This document shows positions 45,291-54,615 of a DNA stretch of 64,000 nt, in pieces. How positions within the stretch are numbered: the first letter of the stretch is position 1; every line of letters starts with the position of its first letter. The position numbers and the translations under genes were made by a program. The notes beneath the pieces were generated by a model. The model worked only from the letters and a program-made list of their open reading frames with translations, had not been told where the DNA came from and did not search any database. Origin of the DNA: Paenibacillus herberti (GTDB lineage: Bacteria; Bacillota; Bacilli; Paenibacillales; Paenibacillaceae). The DNA lies in contig NZ_NMUQ01000001.1 of the NCBI RefSeq assembly GCF_002233675.1, positions 506,680 to 570,679 on the forward strand. Reading direction: 5' to 3'.

Positions 45291-46519
45291 AATACGATCA
45301 TATAACGGTTCGCTACGGCGAGCTAACGCTGAAGGGCCGCAACCGGGGTCGCTTCGAACAGCAAATGTTTCGCCAGATCAAAAATAGCCTGCGCCATTTG
45401 GAAGGGCTTGAATTTGAGAAAACCTATGCCCGCGCTTATATAAAGCTGAATGGAGTGGACTACGAGCAGGCCGCGGAAGGCTTGCGGCGGGTTTTTGGCC
45501 TCCATTCATTCAGTCCCGTCATCAGAGCGGTCAACGAACTGGAGGCAATCAAGGAAGCAGCACTTTCGCTGTGGGAATCTCTTGAGGTTAAGCCAGCTAC
45601 ATTTAAAGTAAAGGTCAAGAGAGGCTGGAAAGGCTTCCCTCATGTAACACATGAGCTTCAGCATTTGATCGGTTCTCATGTCCTGCGCGCTGCGCCAGAG
45701 TTAAAAGTTGATGTGCATCGTCCAGAAATGGAGCTGAACGTCGATATTCAACCAGAAGGAGCTTATATTTTCTGCCGTAGTGAGCCTGGAGCCGGAGGTT
45801 TCCCGTATGGTTCCAATGGCAAAGCGATGCTGCTGCTGTCCGGAGGTATAGACAGTCCTGTAGCCGGTTGGTCGGCAATGCGCAAAGGACTGGAATTGGA
45901 ACTTGTGCATTATCACAGTTTCCCTTTTACAAGTGAGCAAGCTACAGACAAAGTAATTGAACTGGCTAGGCAGCTTTCGCTATATGCGGGTAAACCGCTG
46001 AAGCTGCATCTAGTGCCGTTCACCGATATTCAGACCCGATTCACTGGAACAGGGCAGGATCACTTGATTATTACGCTTATGCGCAGAGCGATGCTTGAGA
46101 TTGCCGGCATGCTGGCGGAGAGAAATGGAGCCGGCGGAATTGTATCCGGCGACAGCCTTGGCCAAGTTGCGAGTCAAACACTCGACAGCATGAATGTTAT
46201 AGGACGCGTCCTGGATATTCCCTTACTGAGGCCTCTGATCATGATGGACAAACAGGAGATTATTGACCAGGCCGTCAAAATCGGTACGTATACAACTTCA
46301 ATTTTGCCATTCGAGGACTGCTGCACGCTGTTCGTACCAAAATCACCGAGTACCAATCCTAACCTCAGAGTGGTGGAAAGAACAGAAAACGGCATTGCGG
46401 AGCTGAAGGAGCTGCTACTTAAAGCAGCGGATGGGGTGGAGACGGTCAATTTGGACGCGGGCAAAGTGTTCCGGAAAAAGACGGTTCTTCAAGAAGCCGA
46501 GGAGCGGGACTGGTTCTAA
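45287..46519 (+). CDS. thiI: tRNA 4-thiouridine synthase ThiI (short form)
   Basis: 410-aa enzyme that adenylates and thiolates U8 of tRNA. An N-terminal ferredoxin-like plus THUMP domain is followed by a PP-loop ATPase with LLSGGIDSPVAGWSAM, and a C-terminal region with EDCCTLFVPKSPSTNP. The rhodanese domain of enteric ThiI is absent, as in other Bacillales, which fits direct sulfur supply by the overlapping cysteine desulfurase. Confidence 0.95.
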   Translation: MKYDHITVRYGELTLKGRNRGRFEQQMFRQIKNSLRHLEGLEFEKTYARAYIKLNGVDYEQAAEGLRRVFGLHSFSPVIRAVNELEAIKEAALSLWESLEVKPATFKVKVKRGWKGFPHVTHELQHLIGSHVLRAAPELKVDVHRPEMELNVDIQPEGAYIFCRSEPGAGGFPYGSNGKAMLLLSGGIDSPVAGWSAMRKGLELELVHYHSFPFTSEQATDKVIELARQLSLYAGKPLKLHLVPFTDIQTRFTGTGQDHLIITLMRRAMLEIAGMLAERNGAGGIVSGDSLGQVASQTLDSMNVIGRVLDIPLLRPLIMMDKQEIIDQAVKIGTYTTSILPFEDCCTLFVPKSPSTNPNLRVVERTENGIAELKELLLKAADGVETVNLDAGKVFRKKTVLQEAEERDWF

Positions 46520-46553
46520 TCCTTCCGTTGCTGGTTCTAGTAAAGAATCTATA

Positions 46554-46603
46554 GTTAACACAAAAAAGACCGACTCCGTGGAGTCGGTCTTTTTTGTGTT
46601 AAC
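46554..46603. terminator. Bidirectional terminator, perfect 23-bp stem
   Basis: The arms 46554-46576 and 46581-46603 are exact reverse complements with a 4-base loop. An A6 run in the left arm and T6 in the right arm serve thiI and the convergent terC. Confidence 0.92.
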
Positions 46604-46639
46604 GTATCCCAGTAGAGCCTTGCAGCTCTGCTCACGTGT

Positions 46640-47329
46640 TTAGTGAGATTCCCGCTCGCGGTGTTTTTCCGCTTTGTTCTTTTGCATCATATTTTTCAGG
46701 ACGCCAGCGCCGATAACAACGACGACTACAATAGCCATGAACAGCCATTCCGGCATTCCACCGCTGCCGAAGAAATCAGCCAGCTTTTTCTCGCTTGTAA
46801 TCATCTTCGCAGAAGTGTAAGCAAGCACGGCAGAACCGATATAGAGAATCCATGGGAACTTCTCAATCAGTGTGATGAACAGCGTGCTTCCCCATACAAC
46901 GATCGGAATACTGATGATCAGGCCGATAATGACGAGCCATATATTGCCATGGGATGCTCCAGCTACGGCGAGAACGTTATCGATACCCATTGCGGCATCG
47001 GCGATAACGATCGTCCAGATAGCTGAACCGAGCGTGCTTCCGGCCTTGATATTATCATGGCTGCTGTCTTCCTGCACAAGAAGCTTGTAGGCGATCCAGA
47101 CGAGCAACAAGCCGCCAGCAAGATGCAACCAAGGAACATCCAGCAAGTAAACGACCAGCAGGGTGGCGACCATACGAATTGCGATGGCACCAAACGTCCC
47201 CCAAATAACTGCCTTTTTCTGCTGATGCTTAGGCAGATTGCGCGCGGCAAGCGCGATGACGATCGCGTTGTCGCCCGCCAGCATAAGGTCGATAAAAATA
47301 ATAGTCAACAGCGGGCCTACCCATTCCAT
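46640..47329 (-). CDS. TerC family integral membrane protein (YjbE-like)
   Basis: 229-aa protein with seven membrane helices. The family motifs FIDLMLAGDNAIVIALAARN and IADAAMGIDNVLAVAGA hold the membrane-embedded Asp pairs thought to carry metal. TerC/YceF-YkoY proteins export Mn and supply metal to secreted proteins in Bacillus. A GAGGAGG site is 8 bases from the ATG. Lys/Glu/His-rich C-terminal tail. A paralogue is divergently encoded at 47479. Confidence 0.92.
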   Translation of the reverse strand: MEWVGPLLTIIFIDLMLAGDNAIVIALAARNLPKHQQKKAVIWGTFGAIAIRMVATLLVVYLLDVPWLHLAGGLLLVWIAYKLLVQEDSSHDNIKAGSTLGSAIWTIVIADAAMGIDNVLAVAGASHGNIWLVIIGLIISIPIVVWGSTLFITLIEKFPWILYIGSAVLAYTSAKMITSEKKLADFFGSGGMPEWLFMAIVVVVVIGAGVLKNMMQKNKAEKHRERESH

Positions 47330-47478
47330 CGAAGCTCCTCCTCCATCTCATTGAACATTTTCTGCCATTAAGTACTTACCCGTATACGGATGAGTTGGAC
47401 AAAAGATTCGCTTTTTTTTGTAACATATTTTTAATGGCTTGTACATACCCCTTATAGAGAAAGGGTGGGGGTATCGAC

Positions 47479-48162
47479 TTGGACAATCTGTTGATTTTTC
47501 TGCAAATCGTCATGATAAATATCCTGCTCAGCGGCGATAACGCCCTTGTAATCGCGATGGCTAGCCAGCATTTGCCCGCAGAGCAGCGCAAACGAGCAAT
47601 CGCATGGGGAACCTTCGCGGCAATCGGACTCAGATGCCTCCTAACCCTCGCGGCAATTTCACTGCTGCAATTGCCTTACTTACAAGCCTGCGGCGCATTC
47701 CTTCTGCTGCTTATCGCCGTGCAACTGCTGCGTGAAGCAGAGCAACCTGGCAGCGAAGGGCTGCTGTCGCGTGGCGTTAAGTCAAGGCGGAGCGCTACAC
47801 TTGCTGGAGCTGTAGGGACGATTGTGGCAGCAGATTTTATCATGAGCCTGGATAATGTTCTGGCTGTCGCTGCCGTCGCCGATGGAGAGCCGGTAATGAT
47901 GCTGCTTGGCATCGCTCTTAGCATACCCATGATTCTGTGGGGCAGTCATGTACTTGGTGGCCTTCTGACCCGCTTTCCGTCACTGGTGTACGCAGGCTCC
48001 GGGCTTCTCGGTTTTGCGGCAGGAGAGATGCTGGTGTCGGACTCCGCGCTTCAGCCTTGGCTGGATAAAACGCCTCTGCTCCACAGCGCGCTGCCCGTAC
48101 TTATGATTCCGCTCGTCATTGTGATAGGAATTATTTTAACCCGTTCCCGTATCCCAACTTAA
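47479..48162 (+). CDS. TerC family integral membrane protein, second paralogue
   Basis: 227-aa TerC-type protein: MINILLSGDNALVIAMASQH and IVAADFIMSLDNVLAVAAVA are the paired Asp motifs. Seven helices. TTG start at 47479 behind AAAGGGTGGGGG. The SD lies in a stem formed with the upstream ATACCCC. No yybP-ykoY (Mn) riboswitch core is visible in the 149-bp divergent promoter region, although such leaders often precede this family. Confidence 0.9.
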   Translation: MDNLLIFLQIVMINILLSGDNALVIAMASQHLPAEQRKRAIAWGTFAAIGLRCLLTLAAISLLQLPYLQACGAFLLLLIAVQLLREAEQPGSEGLLSRGVKSRRSATLAGAVGTIVAADFIMSLDNVLAVAAVADGEPVMMLLGIALSIPMILWGSHVLGGLLTRFPSLVYAGSGLLGFAAGEMLVSDSALQPWLDKTPLLHSALPVLMIPLVIVIGIILTRSRIPT

Positions 48163-48174
48163 TCGATGAGAAGA

Positions 48175-48207
48175 GATCGCCTTCAAGGGGGCGGTCTTAT
48201 TTTTTTG
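48175..48207 (+). terminator. Intrinsic terminator
   Basis: GATCGCC (48175-48181) pairs with GGCGGTC (48190-48196), one wobble, followed by TTATTTTTTT. Confidence 0.8.
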
Positions 48208-48321
48208 CCCTGGCCCTTTATAGCTGGCATTTTCAGTTCGATTCCTATAGAATAAGAAAGATCTGATTGGTCGTCATCTGCCTGTCCGCAGGTAGTCGTC
48301 TATGGGAAACGGGGGATAAGA

Positions 48322-48804
48322 TTGATTCGCAATCAATATTCCGCCGGAATCATCATCTTGCTTGCAGGAATTGCCATTTTGCTGGGCCGAATGGGCGTAT
48401 TCAGCTTTATTGGCTCCGTATTTTGGCCGTTGTTTATCCTCGTGCCGGGCATACTGCTGCATGTGCTGTATTTCGGCCGGCTACTCCCTGCGGCAACGCT
48501 CGTTCCGGGCGGCATTTTGTCCGTATATGCACTGGTTTTCCTGTTTTGCAATTGGTTCGGGTGGGGCTACATGAAATACCTTTGGCCATTTTTCATCTTT
48601 GGCCTTGCGGTAGGGCTTTATGAGTATTATACCTTCGACTCCTCTCATCCACGTAGCGCATTCACTATTGCTGCTGTGCTCGCTGGAGTATGGGCGCTTT
48701 GCATGCTGTTTGTGCTGTTATGGAGCTGGGGCATCTATTTGATCGCGATCGCTCTTGTAGCAATTGGCGGATGGATGATGGTGAGTAAGAAAGCCCGTTG
48801 GTAA
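48322..48804 (+). CDS. Small polytopic membrane protein of unknown function
   Basis: 160 aa with five hydrophobic helices, starting MIRNQYSAGIIILLAGIAIL and having the LGRMGVFSFIGSVFWPLFIL pattern seen in LiaF-like/DUF5668-type membrane domains. TTG start at 48322 after GGGGGATAAG. It stands alone between a terminator and typA. The link to the LiaI/DUF5668 group is tentative. Confidence 0.75.
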   Translation: MIRNQYSAGIIILLAGIAILLGRMGVFSFIGSVFWPLFILVPGILLHVLYFGRLLPAATLVPGGILSVYALVFLFCNWFGWGYMKYLWPFFIFGLAVGLYEYYTFDSSHPRSAFTIAAVLAGVWALCMLFVLLWSWGIYLIAIALVAIGGWMMVSKKARW

Positions 48805-48858
48805 GTTAATGTTTGGAACGAATGTATGATCCTATAAAGATGGAGTGGATAAGAAGTT

Positions 48859-50700
48859 ATGCAAGCAAGAGAGAACATTCGCAATATCGCAATTATCGCG
48901 CACGTTGACCATGGTAAGACAACCCTCGTAGACAAACTGCTTCAGCAGTCCGGTACATTCCGAGACCACGAGGTCGTGCACGAGAGAGCGATGGACTCCA
49001 ATGATTTGGAGCGGGAGCGCGGCATTACAATCCTGGCCAAAAACACCGCTATCAACTACAAGAACTACCTCATCAACATTGTGGATACCCCTGGACATGC
49101 TGACTTTGGCGGAGAAGTTGAGCGCATCATGAAGATGGTCGACGGCGTATTGCTCGTCGTTGATGCCTTTGAGGGCTGTATGCCGCAAACTAAGTTCGTA
49201 CTGCGTAAGGCGCTTGAGCATAATTTGACGCCAATCGTTGTATTGAACAAAATCGACCGTCCGAACGCGAACCCTGAGGCCGTTGTCGACGAAGTGCTTG
49301 ACCTGTTTATCGAACTCGGCGCGAACGACCACCAATTGGAGTTCCCAGTCGTGTACGCATCCGCGCTTATGGGCACATCCAGCCGCAACGTGGAAAAGCA
49401 AGACGATAACATGGAAGCCCTCTACGAGACAGTCGTGGAACATATTCCTCATCCAACAGAGAATGTGGAAGAGCCGCTGCAATTCCTCGTTACGCTGCTC
49501 GACTACAATGAATATATGGGCCGTATTGCCATCGGCCGTGTGAACCGTGGCGTTATCCGCCAAGGTCAGCCGGTCGCGGTTATGACCCGCGAGGGCGCAA
49601 TTAAGCAAGCTCGCATCGAGAAGCTGTTCGGTTTCCAAGGACTGAAGCGCATCGAGGTTGAAGAAGCGGCAGCAGGTGATATCGTTGCAATCGCAGGCAT
49701 CAAGGATATCAATATCGGCGAGACGATTGCCGATCCATCCAAGCCGGAAGCATTGCCTGTCTTGGAAATTGATGAGCCAACGCTGCAAATGACTTTCCTG
49801 GTCAACAACAGCCCGTTTGCCGGTCGCGAAGGTAAATGGGTTACTTCCCGTAAACTTCGTGAGCGTCTGTACAAAGAGCTTGAGACCGACGTTGCACTGC
49901 GCGTTGAAGACACCGACAGCCCGGATGTATTCGTTGTATCCGGTCGTGGCGAGCTTCACCTTGGCATCCTGATCGAGAATATGCGCCGCGAGGGTTACGA
50001 GCTGCAAGTATCCAAGCCTGAGGTTATCATCAAGGAAATTGATGGCCAAAAATCAGAGCCTTACGAGCGCCTGCTGATCGACGTACCAGAGGAAAGCATG
50101 GGTGCCGTCATGGAAAGCCTTGGAACACGCAAGGCTGAGATGGTCAACATGGTCAACAATGGCAGCGGTCAAGTTCGTCTTGAGTTCATCATCCCGGCAC
50201 GTGGCCTTATCGGCTACCGTACCCAGTTCCTGACGCTGACGCGTGGTTATGGCATCATGAACCATGCCTTCGACAGCTACGGTCCAATTGCGGGCTCTGG
50301 CGTAGGCGGACGTCATCAAGGCGTACTGGTTGCAACGGAGCACGGCGTTTCTACCTTCTACGGCATGATGGGCGTAGAAGATCGCGGCATTCTGTTCCTA
50401 GAGCCAGGTGCTGAAATCTACGAAGGCATGATCGTTGGTGAGCATAACCGCGATCAAGATATCGTAGTCAACATTTGTAAAGAGAAACAACTGACTAACA
50501 TTCGTTCCGCATCGAAAGACGAGACCGTGCGCCTTAAAACGCCGCGCTCGTACAGCCTCGAAGCGGCTCTGGAATATCTCAACGATGACGAGTATTGCGA
50601 AATTACGCCAAAATCGATCCGCATGCGCAAAAAGCTGCTCAACAAGAGCGAGCGCGAGCGTGCAGAGAAACAGCGTAAAACTTCACAAGCCGGCGTTTAA
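48859..50700 (+). CDS. typA: Translational GTPase TypA/BipA
   Basis: 613-aa ribosome-associated GTPase important in cold and stress growth. G1 [15 protein letters not shown], switch [15 protein letters not shown]3 [12 protein letters not shown] and G4 NKIDRPNA are all intact. EF-G-like domains III and V and the TypA-specific C-terminal domain follow. AAGAAGTT before the ATG is a weak SD. The high codon bias (uniform CGT/AAG use) suggests strong expression. Gene order typA-ylaH matches B. subtilis. Confidence 0.96.
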   Translation: MQARENIRNIAIIAHVDHGKTTLVDKLLQQSGTFRDHEVVHERAMDSNDLERERGITILAKNTAINYKNYLINIVDTPGHADFGGEVERIMKMVDGVLLVVDAFEGCMPQTKFVLRKALEHNLTPIVVLNKIDRPNANPEAVVDEVLDLFIELGANDHQLEFPVVYASALMGTSSRNVEKQDDNMEALYETVVEHIPHPTENVEEPLQFLVTLLDYNEYMGRIAIGRVNRGVIRQGQPVAVMTREGAIKQARIEKLFGFQGLKRIEVEEAAAGDIVAIAGIKDINIGETIADPSKPEALPVLEIDEPTLQMTFLVNNSPFAGREGKWVTSRKLRERLYKELETDVALRVEDTDSPDVFVVSGRGELHLGILIENMRREGYELQVSKPEVIIKEIDGQKSEPYERLLIDVPEESMGAVMESLGTRKAEMVNMVNNGSGQVRLEFIIPARGLIGYRTQFLTLTRGYGIMNHAFDSYGPIAGSGVGGRHQGVLVATEHGVSTFYGMMGVEDRGILFLEPGAEIYEGMIVGEHNRDQDIVVNICKEKQLTNIRSASKDETVRLKTPRSYSLEAALEYLNDDEYCEITPKSIRMRKKLLNKSERERAEKQRKTSQAGV

Positions 50701-50718
50701 TTAAAAAATTGCTTTCCA

Positions 50719-50770
50719 TAAGCGGCGGTTTGGCGCCGGCCCTCCGGCCGACAGCCAAATGCGCCGCTTA
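50719..50770 (+). terminator. Long interrupted hairpin after typA
   Basis: TAAGCGGCG (50719-50727) pairs with CGCCGCTTA (50762-50770). Inside, GTTTGGC pairs with GCCAAAT and GGCC with GGCC-type arms. Only a loose TTTTA follows, so it may act as a processing or partial termination structure. Confidence 0.6.
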
Positions 50771-50830
50771 CTCGTTTTACATATATCGGACTGTGCTTTC
50801 TAGCCCACAATTTAGAGGAGGAGAACAGGG

Positions 50831-51130
50831 ATGCAGGATTGGCTCAGTGACCATCCGCTTGTAACGTATATCCTGATTCTGGCCAGCGTCATTTATATTT
50901 TCAACAAAGTGTTCCGTGCGCAACAGCGCCTACCGCTGCTCAAGGAGATTTTGGTCTACTTCGTCATGGCATTCGGCTCAGGCGTATTGCTCGTACTGCA
51001 AATAGACAAGCTGCCCATTCTTCAGTGTATGGCGGTCGCCATCGGGATGATGTTCCTGCTGCGGATTCGCCAGTTTAATGACAAGCGTTTAGCGAAGCGA
51101 CAGCAGCAGGGAGATACCTCTAAGGGCTGA
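50831..51130 (+). CDS. ylaH: YlaH-like membrane protein
   Basis: 99-aa protein with three membrane helices, beginning MQDWLSDHPLVTYILILASV and containing AQQRLPLLKEILVYFVMAFG. It fits the YlaH family, which follows typA in Bacillales. GAGGAGGAG precedes the ATG. Function is unknown. Confidence 0.85.
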   Translation: MQDWLSDHPLVTYILILASVIYIFNKVFRAQQRLPLLKEILVYFVMAFGSGVLLVLQIDKLPILQCMAVAIGMMFLLRIRQFNDKRLAKRQQQGDTSKG

Positions 51131-51205
51131 GAGCCCTTGCTGACTGGACACTTTGATGGGCTGGCCCGCCGTCCGAAATAAGGCATGGGATCAGAAGGAG
51201 AACGC

Positions 51206-52285
51206 ATGAATAGAGGGAACGACTATCCACCTCGCGGAAGACGTGAGGATCGGGGGCATGCCGGAAGCGGCAATACCAAAGGTGCGAAACCAGGAAAAAA
51301 AAGAAAGTCAAAGCCGGTTTACTGGTTTAGGCGTATGATGACTTTGCTCGTTGTGGTTATTTTGGCCGGTGTCGGATTTGGCGCTTATTTGCTCTATGAT
51401 GCCAATAAGGCGCTCGACCAAATCAGCAGTGGGGAGCAGGGAGTTTCGGCTGCCCAATCGGTGCGTAGTAAGCCATCAGCAATGCTGTTGATGGGACTTG
51501 ATACTCGCGGAGACACGGGACTGCTTAATACCGACGTGATAATGGTTGCCGCTTTTAATCCGCAGACGAAGAGCGCCGTTGTTGTCTCCATTCCACGGGA
51601 TTCAAGAGTTCCGGTTGAAGGATATAAGCAGCGCAAAGTGAATAGCTATTATGCTGCCTTCATCCGAAACGCGAAGTCCAAGGAAACGGGAATTAGCCAG
51701 GAAGCGGCGGAGCGCCAAGGTAAGCTTGGGATGAAGGATGCCATTGGCAGCTACCTTGATATTCCAATCGATTATGCGGCGACAATTAACTTCAAGGGTT
51801 TTTCGGATGTAGTTGATGCGCTCGGCGGAGTTAAGGTCAATGTCGATATGGATATGAGATACGATGACCATGCCGGTCAGCCCGGTGGTACGAGCATCGA
51901 TCTGAAAAAAGGAGTTCAGACGCTGTACGGGGAAGATGCGCTGGGTTTTGTCCGTTATCGTAAATCCAACGATGGCAAAAACATGAGCAGCGATTTTGAG
52001 CGGAATGAACGTCAAGAGCAAGTTATAGGCGCCATAACGACCAAGATGAAGTCTATTCCAGGCATTATTCGACTCGGCAAAGTATTTGGAGCGGTTGGAG
52101 ACAATATGCGCACCGATATGCCAGAATCCGAGATTCGGGCGATGCTGACGACTTATTTTGGGATTGGCAGCGGGGATATTGAATTTATTCCGCTGACGGG
52201 AGATTGGCGTAGTCCCTATGTTTATGTGGACGAGTCTGCGCTTGAGAAAGCAAAGAAAGCCTTGCAGGCCAAACTAGGCGAATGA
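51206..52285 (+). CDS. LCP (LytR-CpsA-Psr) family cell-wall glycopolymer transferase
   Basis: 359-aa membrane-anchored enzyme that attaches teichoic acid or other polymers to peptidoglycan. A basic disordered N-terminus (RGRREDRGHAGSG) is followed by a transmembrane helix (MMTLLVVVILAGVGFGAYLL) and the LCP domain with GLDTRGDTGLLNTDVIMVAA, VSIPRDSRVPVEGY and FVRYRKSNDGK, whose Arg and Asp bind the pyrophosphate lipid. ATG 51206 follows AGAAGGAG. The in-frame ATG at 51185 lacks an SD. Confidence 0.93.
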   Translation: MNRGNDYPPRGRREDRGHAGSGNTKGAKPGKKRKSKPVYWFRRMMTLLVVVILAGVGFGAYLLYDANKALDQISSGEQGVSAAQSVRSKPSAMLLMGLDTRGDTGLLNTDVIMVAAFNPQTKSAVVVSIPRDSRVPVEGYKQRKVNSYYAAFIRNAKSKETGISQEAAERQGKLGMKDAIGSYLDIPIDYAATINFKGFSDVVDALGGVKVNVDMDMRYDDHAGQPGGTSIDLKKGVQTLYGEDALGFVRYRKSNDGKNMSSDFERNERQEQVIGAITTKMKSIPGIIRLGKVFGAVGDNMRTDMPESEIRAMLTTYFGIGSGDIEFIPLTGDWRSPYVYVDESALEKAKKALQAKLGE

Positions 52286-52300
52286 CCGTAGTTGGTCTAG

Positions 52301-52317
52301 CATACGTATGTTATACT
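52301..52317 (+). promoter_or_regulatory. Extended -10 promoter with overlapping 10-bp palindrome
   Basis: TGTTATACT (52309-52317) is a TGn-extended -10. The 10-bp palindrome CATACGTATG (52301-52310) touches it and could be an operator. A TTGGTC at 52292 is only 14 bp from the -10, too close for a standard -35. Confidence 0.5.
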
Positions 52318-52366
52318 ACAGCTACGAAGTGCAAAAATGGATTCTGACTCCCGGGAGGTAGGTTGG

Positions 52367-52531
52367 ATGAGAGAGCACGCTTGGGTTCGCTTCGTAAAGC
52401 GCAGTTCTGCGATGGGTGAGACCTCCGTAACTGTAGCGTCCCGTCATGAGATCAACCTGTCCAAGCCTGCTCTAAGCGGCAAGGGCGGTACTTCCATGTC
52501 TCTCTATGTCCTTCCTATGTTAAACCTATAG
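52367..52531 (+). CDS. Small protein of unknown function (54 aa)
   Basis: ATG 52367 is 7 bases after a strong GGGAGGT. The 54-aa product (MREHAWVRFVKRSSAMGETS, later LSKPALSGKGGTSMSLYVLP) is basic, without a clear membrane helix. It has its own extended -10 promoter 50 bp upstream, and its stop codon lies in the first bases of a perfect 15-bp hairpin. That arrangement supports a real small gene, though an sRNA with an incidental ORF remains possible. I recognise no family. Confidence 0.55.
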   Translation: MREHAWVRFVKRSSAMGETSVTVASRHEINLSKPALSGKGGTSMSLYVLPMLNL

Positions 52532-52567
52532 AAGCCTGGCGACCGATGAGGTCGCCAGGCTTCTTAT
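52530..52567. terminator. Bidirectional hairpin terminator
   Basis: AGAAGCCTGGCGACC (52530-52544) is the exact reverse complement of 52550-52564 around GATGA. The T-run is short. It separates the small gene from the convergent YlaJ-type gene. Confidence 0.75.
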
Positions 52568-52581
52568 GCGCTTGCGGGACT

Positions 52582-53148
52582 TTATCGGCTCATACCGGCA
52601 GGCATTGGACGTGCAGGTGAGGATGTCGGCATTGGGGTCTTACCAACTTCCGGCTTAGGCAGCACCTTACCAGGAAGCTGAGGCATGATGCGGCCCGTCA
52701 GGTCCGCCATCTCCTCGACAAATCCTTGGATAGGCTTTCCGGCACGAATGTTCTCACCAAGCTCAGTCAATCGGCGGTTGATGTCCATATCTGCCGTAAC
52801 GACAGCATTGACGCCGAGCGGGTCCTTGCGCAGCGCTTGAGCTACCTCATATTTAATCGTACCGACGCGTGAGCGGTCAACGCTCTCGCCGACGTTGATG
52901 CCGACGACGGCCTTATTGCCGGCGACGACACAGTGGGCACTTTTAACCCCCTCCACCCGGGAGGCAAGATCCTCGAGCCGCTTAGCTGATTGGGCGGAGT
53001 CCAGCTTCTTTTCCGCTCCATTATTAGTTTGGTTCGCACGTAACCGCTGGTTCTCAGCGGGGGAAGGAGAATTCTCTCGGTTTGCGATCGTACCGCAGCC
53101 CGCCGTCATAACACAAAGAACTACTGCTGCAAGCAGCCACTTTTTCAT
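52582..53148 (-). CDS. ylaJ: YhcN/YlaJ family sporulation lipoprotein
   Basis: 188-aa lipoprotein: signal peptide MKKWLLAAVVLCVMTAGC ending in a lipobox Cys. An Asn/Gln-rich spacer is followed by the YhcN/YlaJ domain (LEDLASRVEGVKSAHCVVAG, VGINVGESVDRSRV, VNAVVTADMDINRRL). A Pro-rich C-terminus ends the protein. The start at 53148 gives the signal peptide directly; an upstream in-frame start adds 16 polar residues and is rejected. A sigma-G/F-like promoter lies upstream, matching the sporulation role. Confidence 0.9.
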   Translation of the reverse strand: MKKWLLAAVVLCVMTAGCGTIANRENSPSPAENQRLRANQTNNGAEKKLDSAQSAKRLEDLASRVEGVKSAHCVVAGNKAVVGINVGESVDRSRVGTIKYEVAQALRKDPLGVNAVVTADMDINRRLTELGENIRAGKPIQGFVEEMADLTGRIMPQLPGKVLPKPEVGKTPMPTSSPARPMPAGMSR

Positions 53149-53220
53149 TGTGGGACACCTGTCCTTTCCGTCGATCTCTGGATTGCACAACCACATCTAG
53201 CTTGTCCCTGTTCCGGAAGG

Positions 53221-53249
53221 GTTATGTTGGAGAATTCCGGAATTATTCG
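53221..53249 (-). promoter_or_regulatory. Candidate sigma-G/F promoter of ylaJ
   Basis: Reading the minus strand, CGAATAA (-35, 53249-53243), a 16-bp spacer and CATAAC (-10, 53226-53221) resemble the forespore pattern TGAATA...CATACT. B. subtilis ylaJ is forespore-expressed (family knowledge). Confidence 0.4.
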
Positions 53250-53269
53250 GCGCCAGGAGGGATTACTTC

Positions 53270-54601
53270 ATGACTAAATTCTTCGTATTGGATACGAATG
53301 TGCTGCTTCATGATCCGCAAGCGATCTTTGCCTTTGCTGACAACGAGGTGATCATCCCGGCTGTTGTGCTGGAAGAGATCGATTCCAAAAAGAGGCTGGC
53401 CGATGAGCTCGGTCGCAATGCCAGGCATGTGTCTCGGCTGTTGGATGGGATGAGAGAGGATGGCCGCCTGCATGAGGGCATTCCAACGCCAGGAGGCGGC
53501 ATACTCCGTGTGGAGCTCAATCATCGTAGCTTTGTGCGTGTTCAGGAAATGTTCGGGGATATGTCCAACGACAATCGAATTTTGGCCGTGGCCCTGAATT
53601 ATCATATCGAAGAAGAGGAAAAAGGCTCTCGACGCGATGTTGTGCTGGTCAGTAAAGATGTACTGGTTCGCATCAAGGCTGATGTGCTGGGCTTGCTGGC
53701 GGAAGACTATTTGTCGGATCGCTTGGTCGAGCCGTCGGATGTGTATACCGGCACGGCGACGCTGTTTGTTCATCCGTCAATCATCGACGAGTTTTATTCC
53801 TATCGTTTTCTCAGTGTCAAAAGCTTGCAGCTCTCGTCTCGCCTGCATCCCAATGAATTCATCATTTTACGAGATGAGCTGGGAACTTCCAAAAGCGCGT
53901 TGCTTAAGGTCAGTCAGGACAGTGCCCGGCTGGAGCCTCTATATCTTAGCAATGATCCGGTCTGGGGCATTACCGCGCGTAATGCACAGCAGCGCATGGC
54001 GCTAGAGCTGCTGCTTAACGATGATATTCCGCTCGTCACACTCACCGGCAAAGCAGGCACCGGAAAAACGCTGCTGGCGTTGGCGGCAGGGCTGCTCAAG
54101 ATCGAGGATGAGCATAAATACAAAAAGCTGCTGATCGCCCGTCCGGTCGTCCCAATGGGCAAGGATATTGGCTATTTGCCAGGGGAGAAGGAAGAGAAGC
54201 TGCGACCATGGATGCAGCCGATCTACGATAATCTGGAATATCTTTTTGATACGAAAAAGTCCGGTGACATTGAGAAAATTCTGATGGGGCTCGGTAGTAT
54301 TCAGGTCGAGGCGCTGACCTATATTCGCGGGCGCTCCATTCCAGGCCAATTCATCATTATTGATGAGGCGCAAAATCTTAGCCGGCATGAGGTCAAAACG
54401 ATTGTCTCCCGCGTAGGCGAGGGCAGTAAAATCGTGCTAATGGGAGATCCTGAGCAGATTGACCATCCATACCTGGATTCCATGAGCAACGGTCTTTCCC
54501 ATATTGTGGAGAGCTTTAAGCGAGAAGAGCTGAGCGGGCATATCAACCTGGAAAAGGGAGAGCGCTCCAAGCTGGCGCAGCTAGCAGCAGACTTGTTATA
54601 A
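53270..54601 (+). CDS. ylaK: PIN-PhoH fusion ATPase YlaK
   Basis: 443-aa protein with an N-terminal PIN nuclease domain (FVLDTNVLLHDPQAI, conserved Asp/Glu, NDNRILAVAL) fused to a C-terminal PhoH ATPase (GKAGTGKTLLALAAG, IIDEAQNLSRHEVKTIVSRV). Homologues (PhoH2-type) show RNA helicase/nuclease activity. GGAGGGA precedes the ATG. Its neighbour in the opposite strand is ylaJ, as expected from B. subtilis order. Confidence 0.94.
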   Translation: MTKFFVLDTNVLLHDPQAIFAFADNEVIIPAVVLEEIDSKKRLADELGRNARHVSRLLDGMREDGRLHEGIPTPGGGILRVELNHRSFVRVQEMFGDMSNDNRILAVALNYHIEEEEKGSRRDVVLVSKDVLVRIKADVLGLLAEDYLSDRLVEPSDVYTGTATLFVHPSIIDEFYSYRFLSVKSLQLSSRLHPNEFIILRDELGTSKSALLKVSQDSARLEPLYLSNDPVWGITARNAQQRMALELLLNDDIPLVTLTGKAGTGKTLLALAAGLLKIEDEHKYKKLLIARPVVPMGKDIGYLPGEKEEKLRPWMQPIYDNLEYLFDTKKSGDIEKILMGLGSIQVEALTYIRGRSIPGQFIIIDEAQNLSRHEVKTIVSRVGEGSKIVLMGDPEQIDHPYLDSMSNGLSHIVESFKREELSGHINLEKGERSKLAQLAADLL

Positions 54602-54615
54602 CAAAGCGAGGCGAT

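Noticed and set aside
47330-47478. yybP-ykoY (Mn) riboswitch before the TerC genes
   Set aside because: I looked for the conserved GGGGAGUA and UGCCCG-type junction sequences on both strands and saw neither.
48832-50049. 405-codon minus-strand frame opposite typA
   Set aside because: Shadow of a highly codon-biased GTPase gene; no SD or domain.
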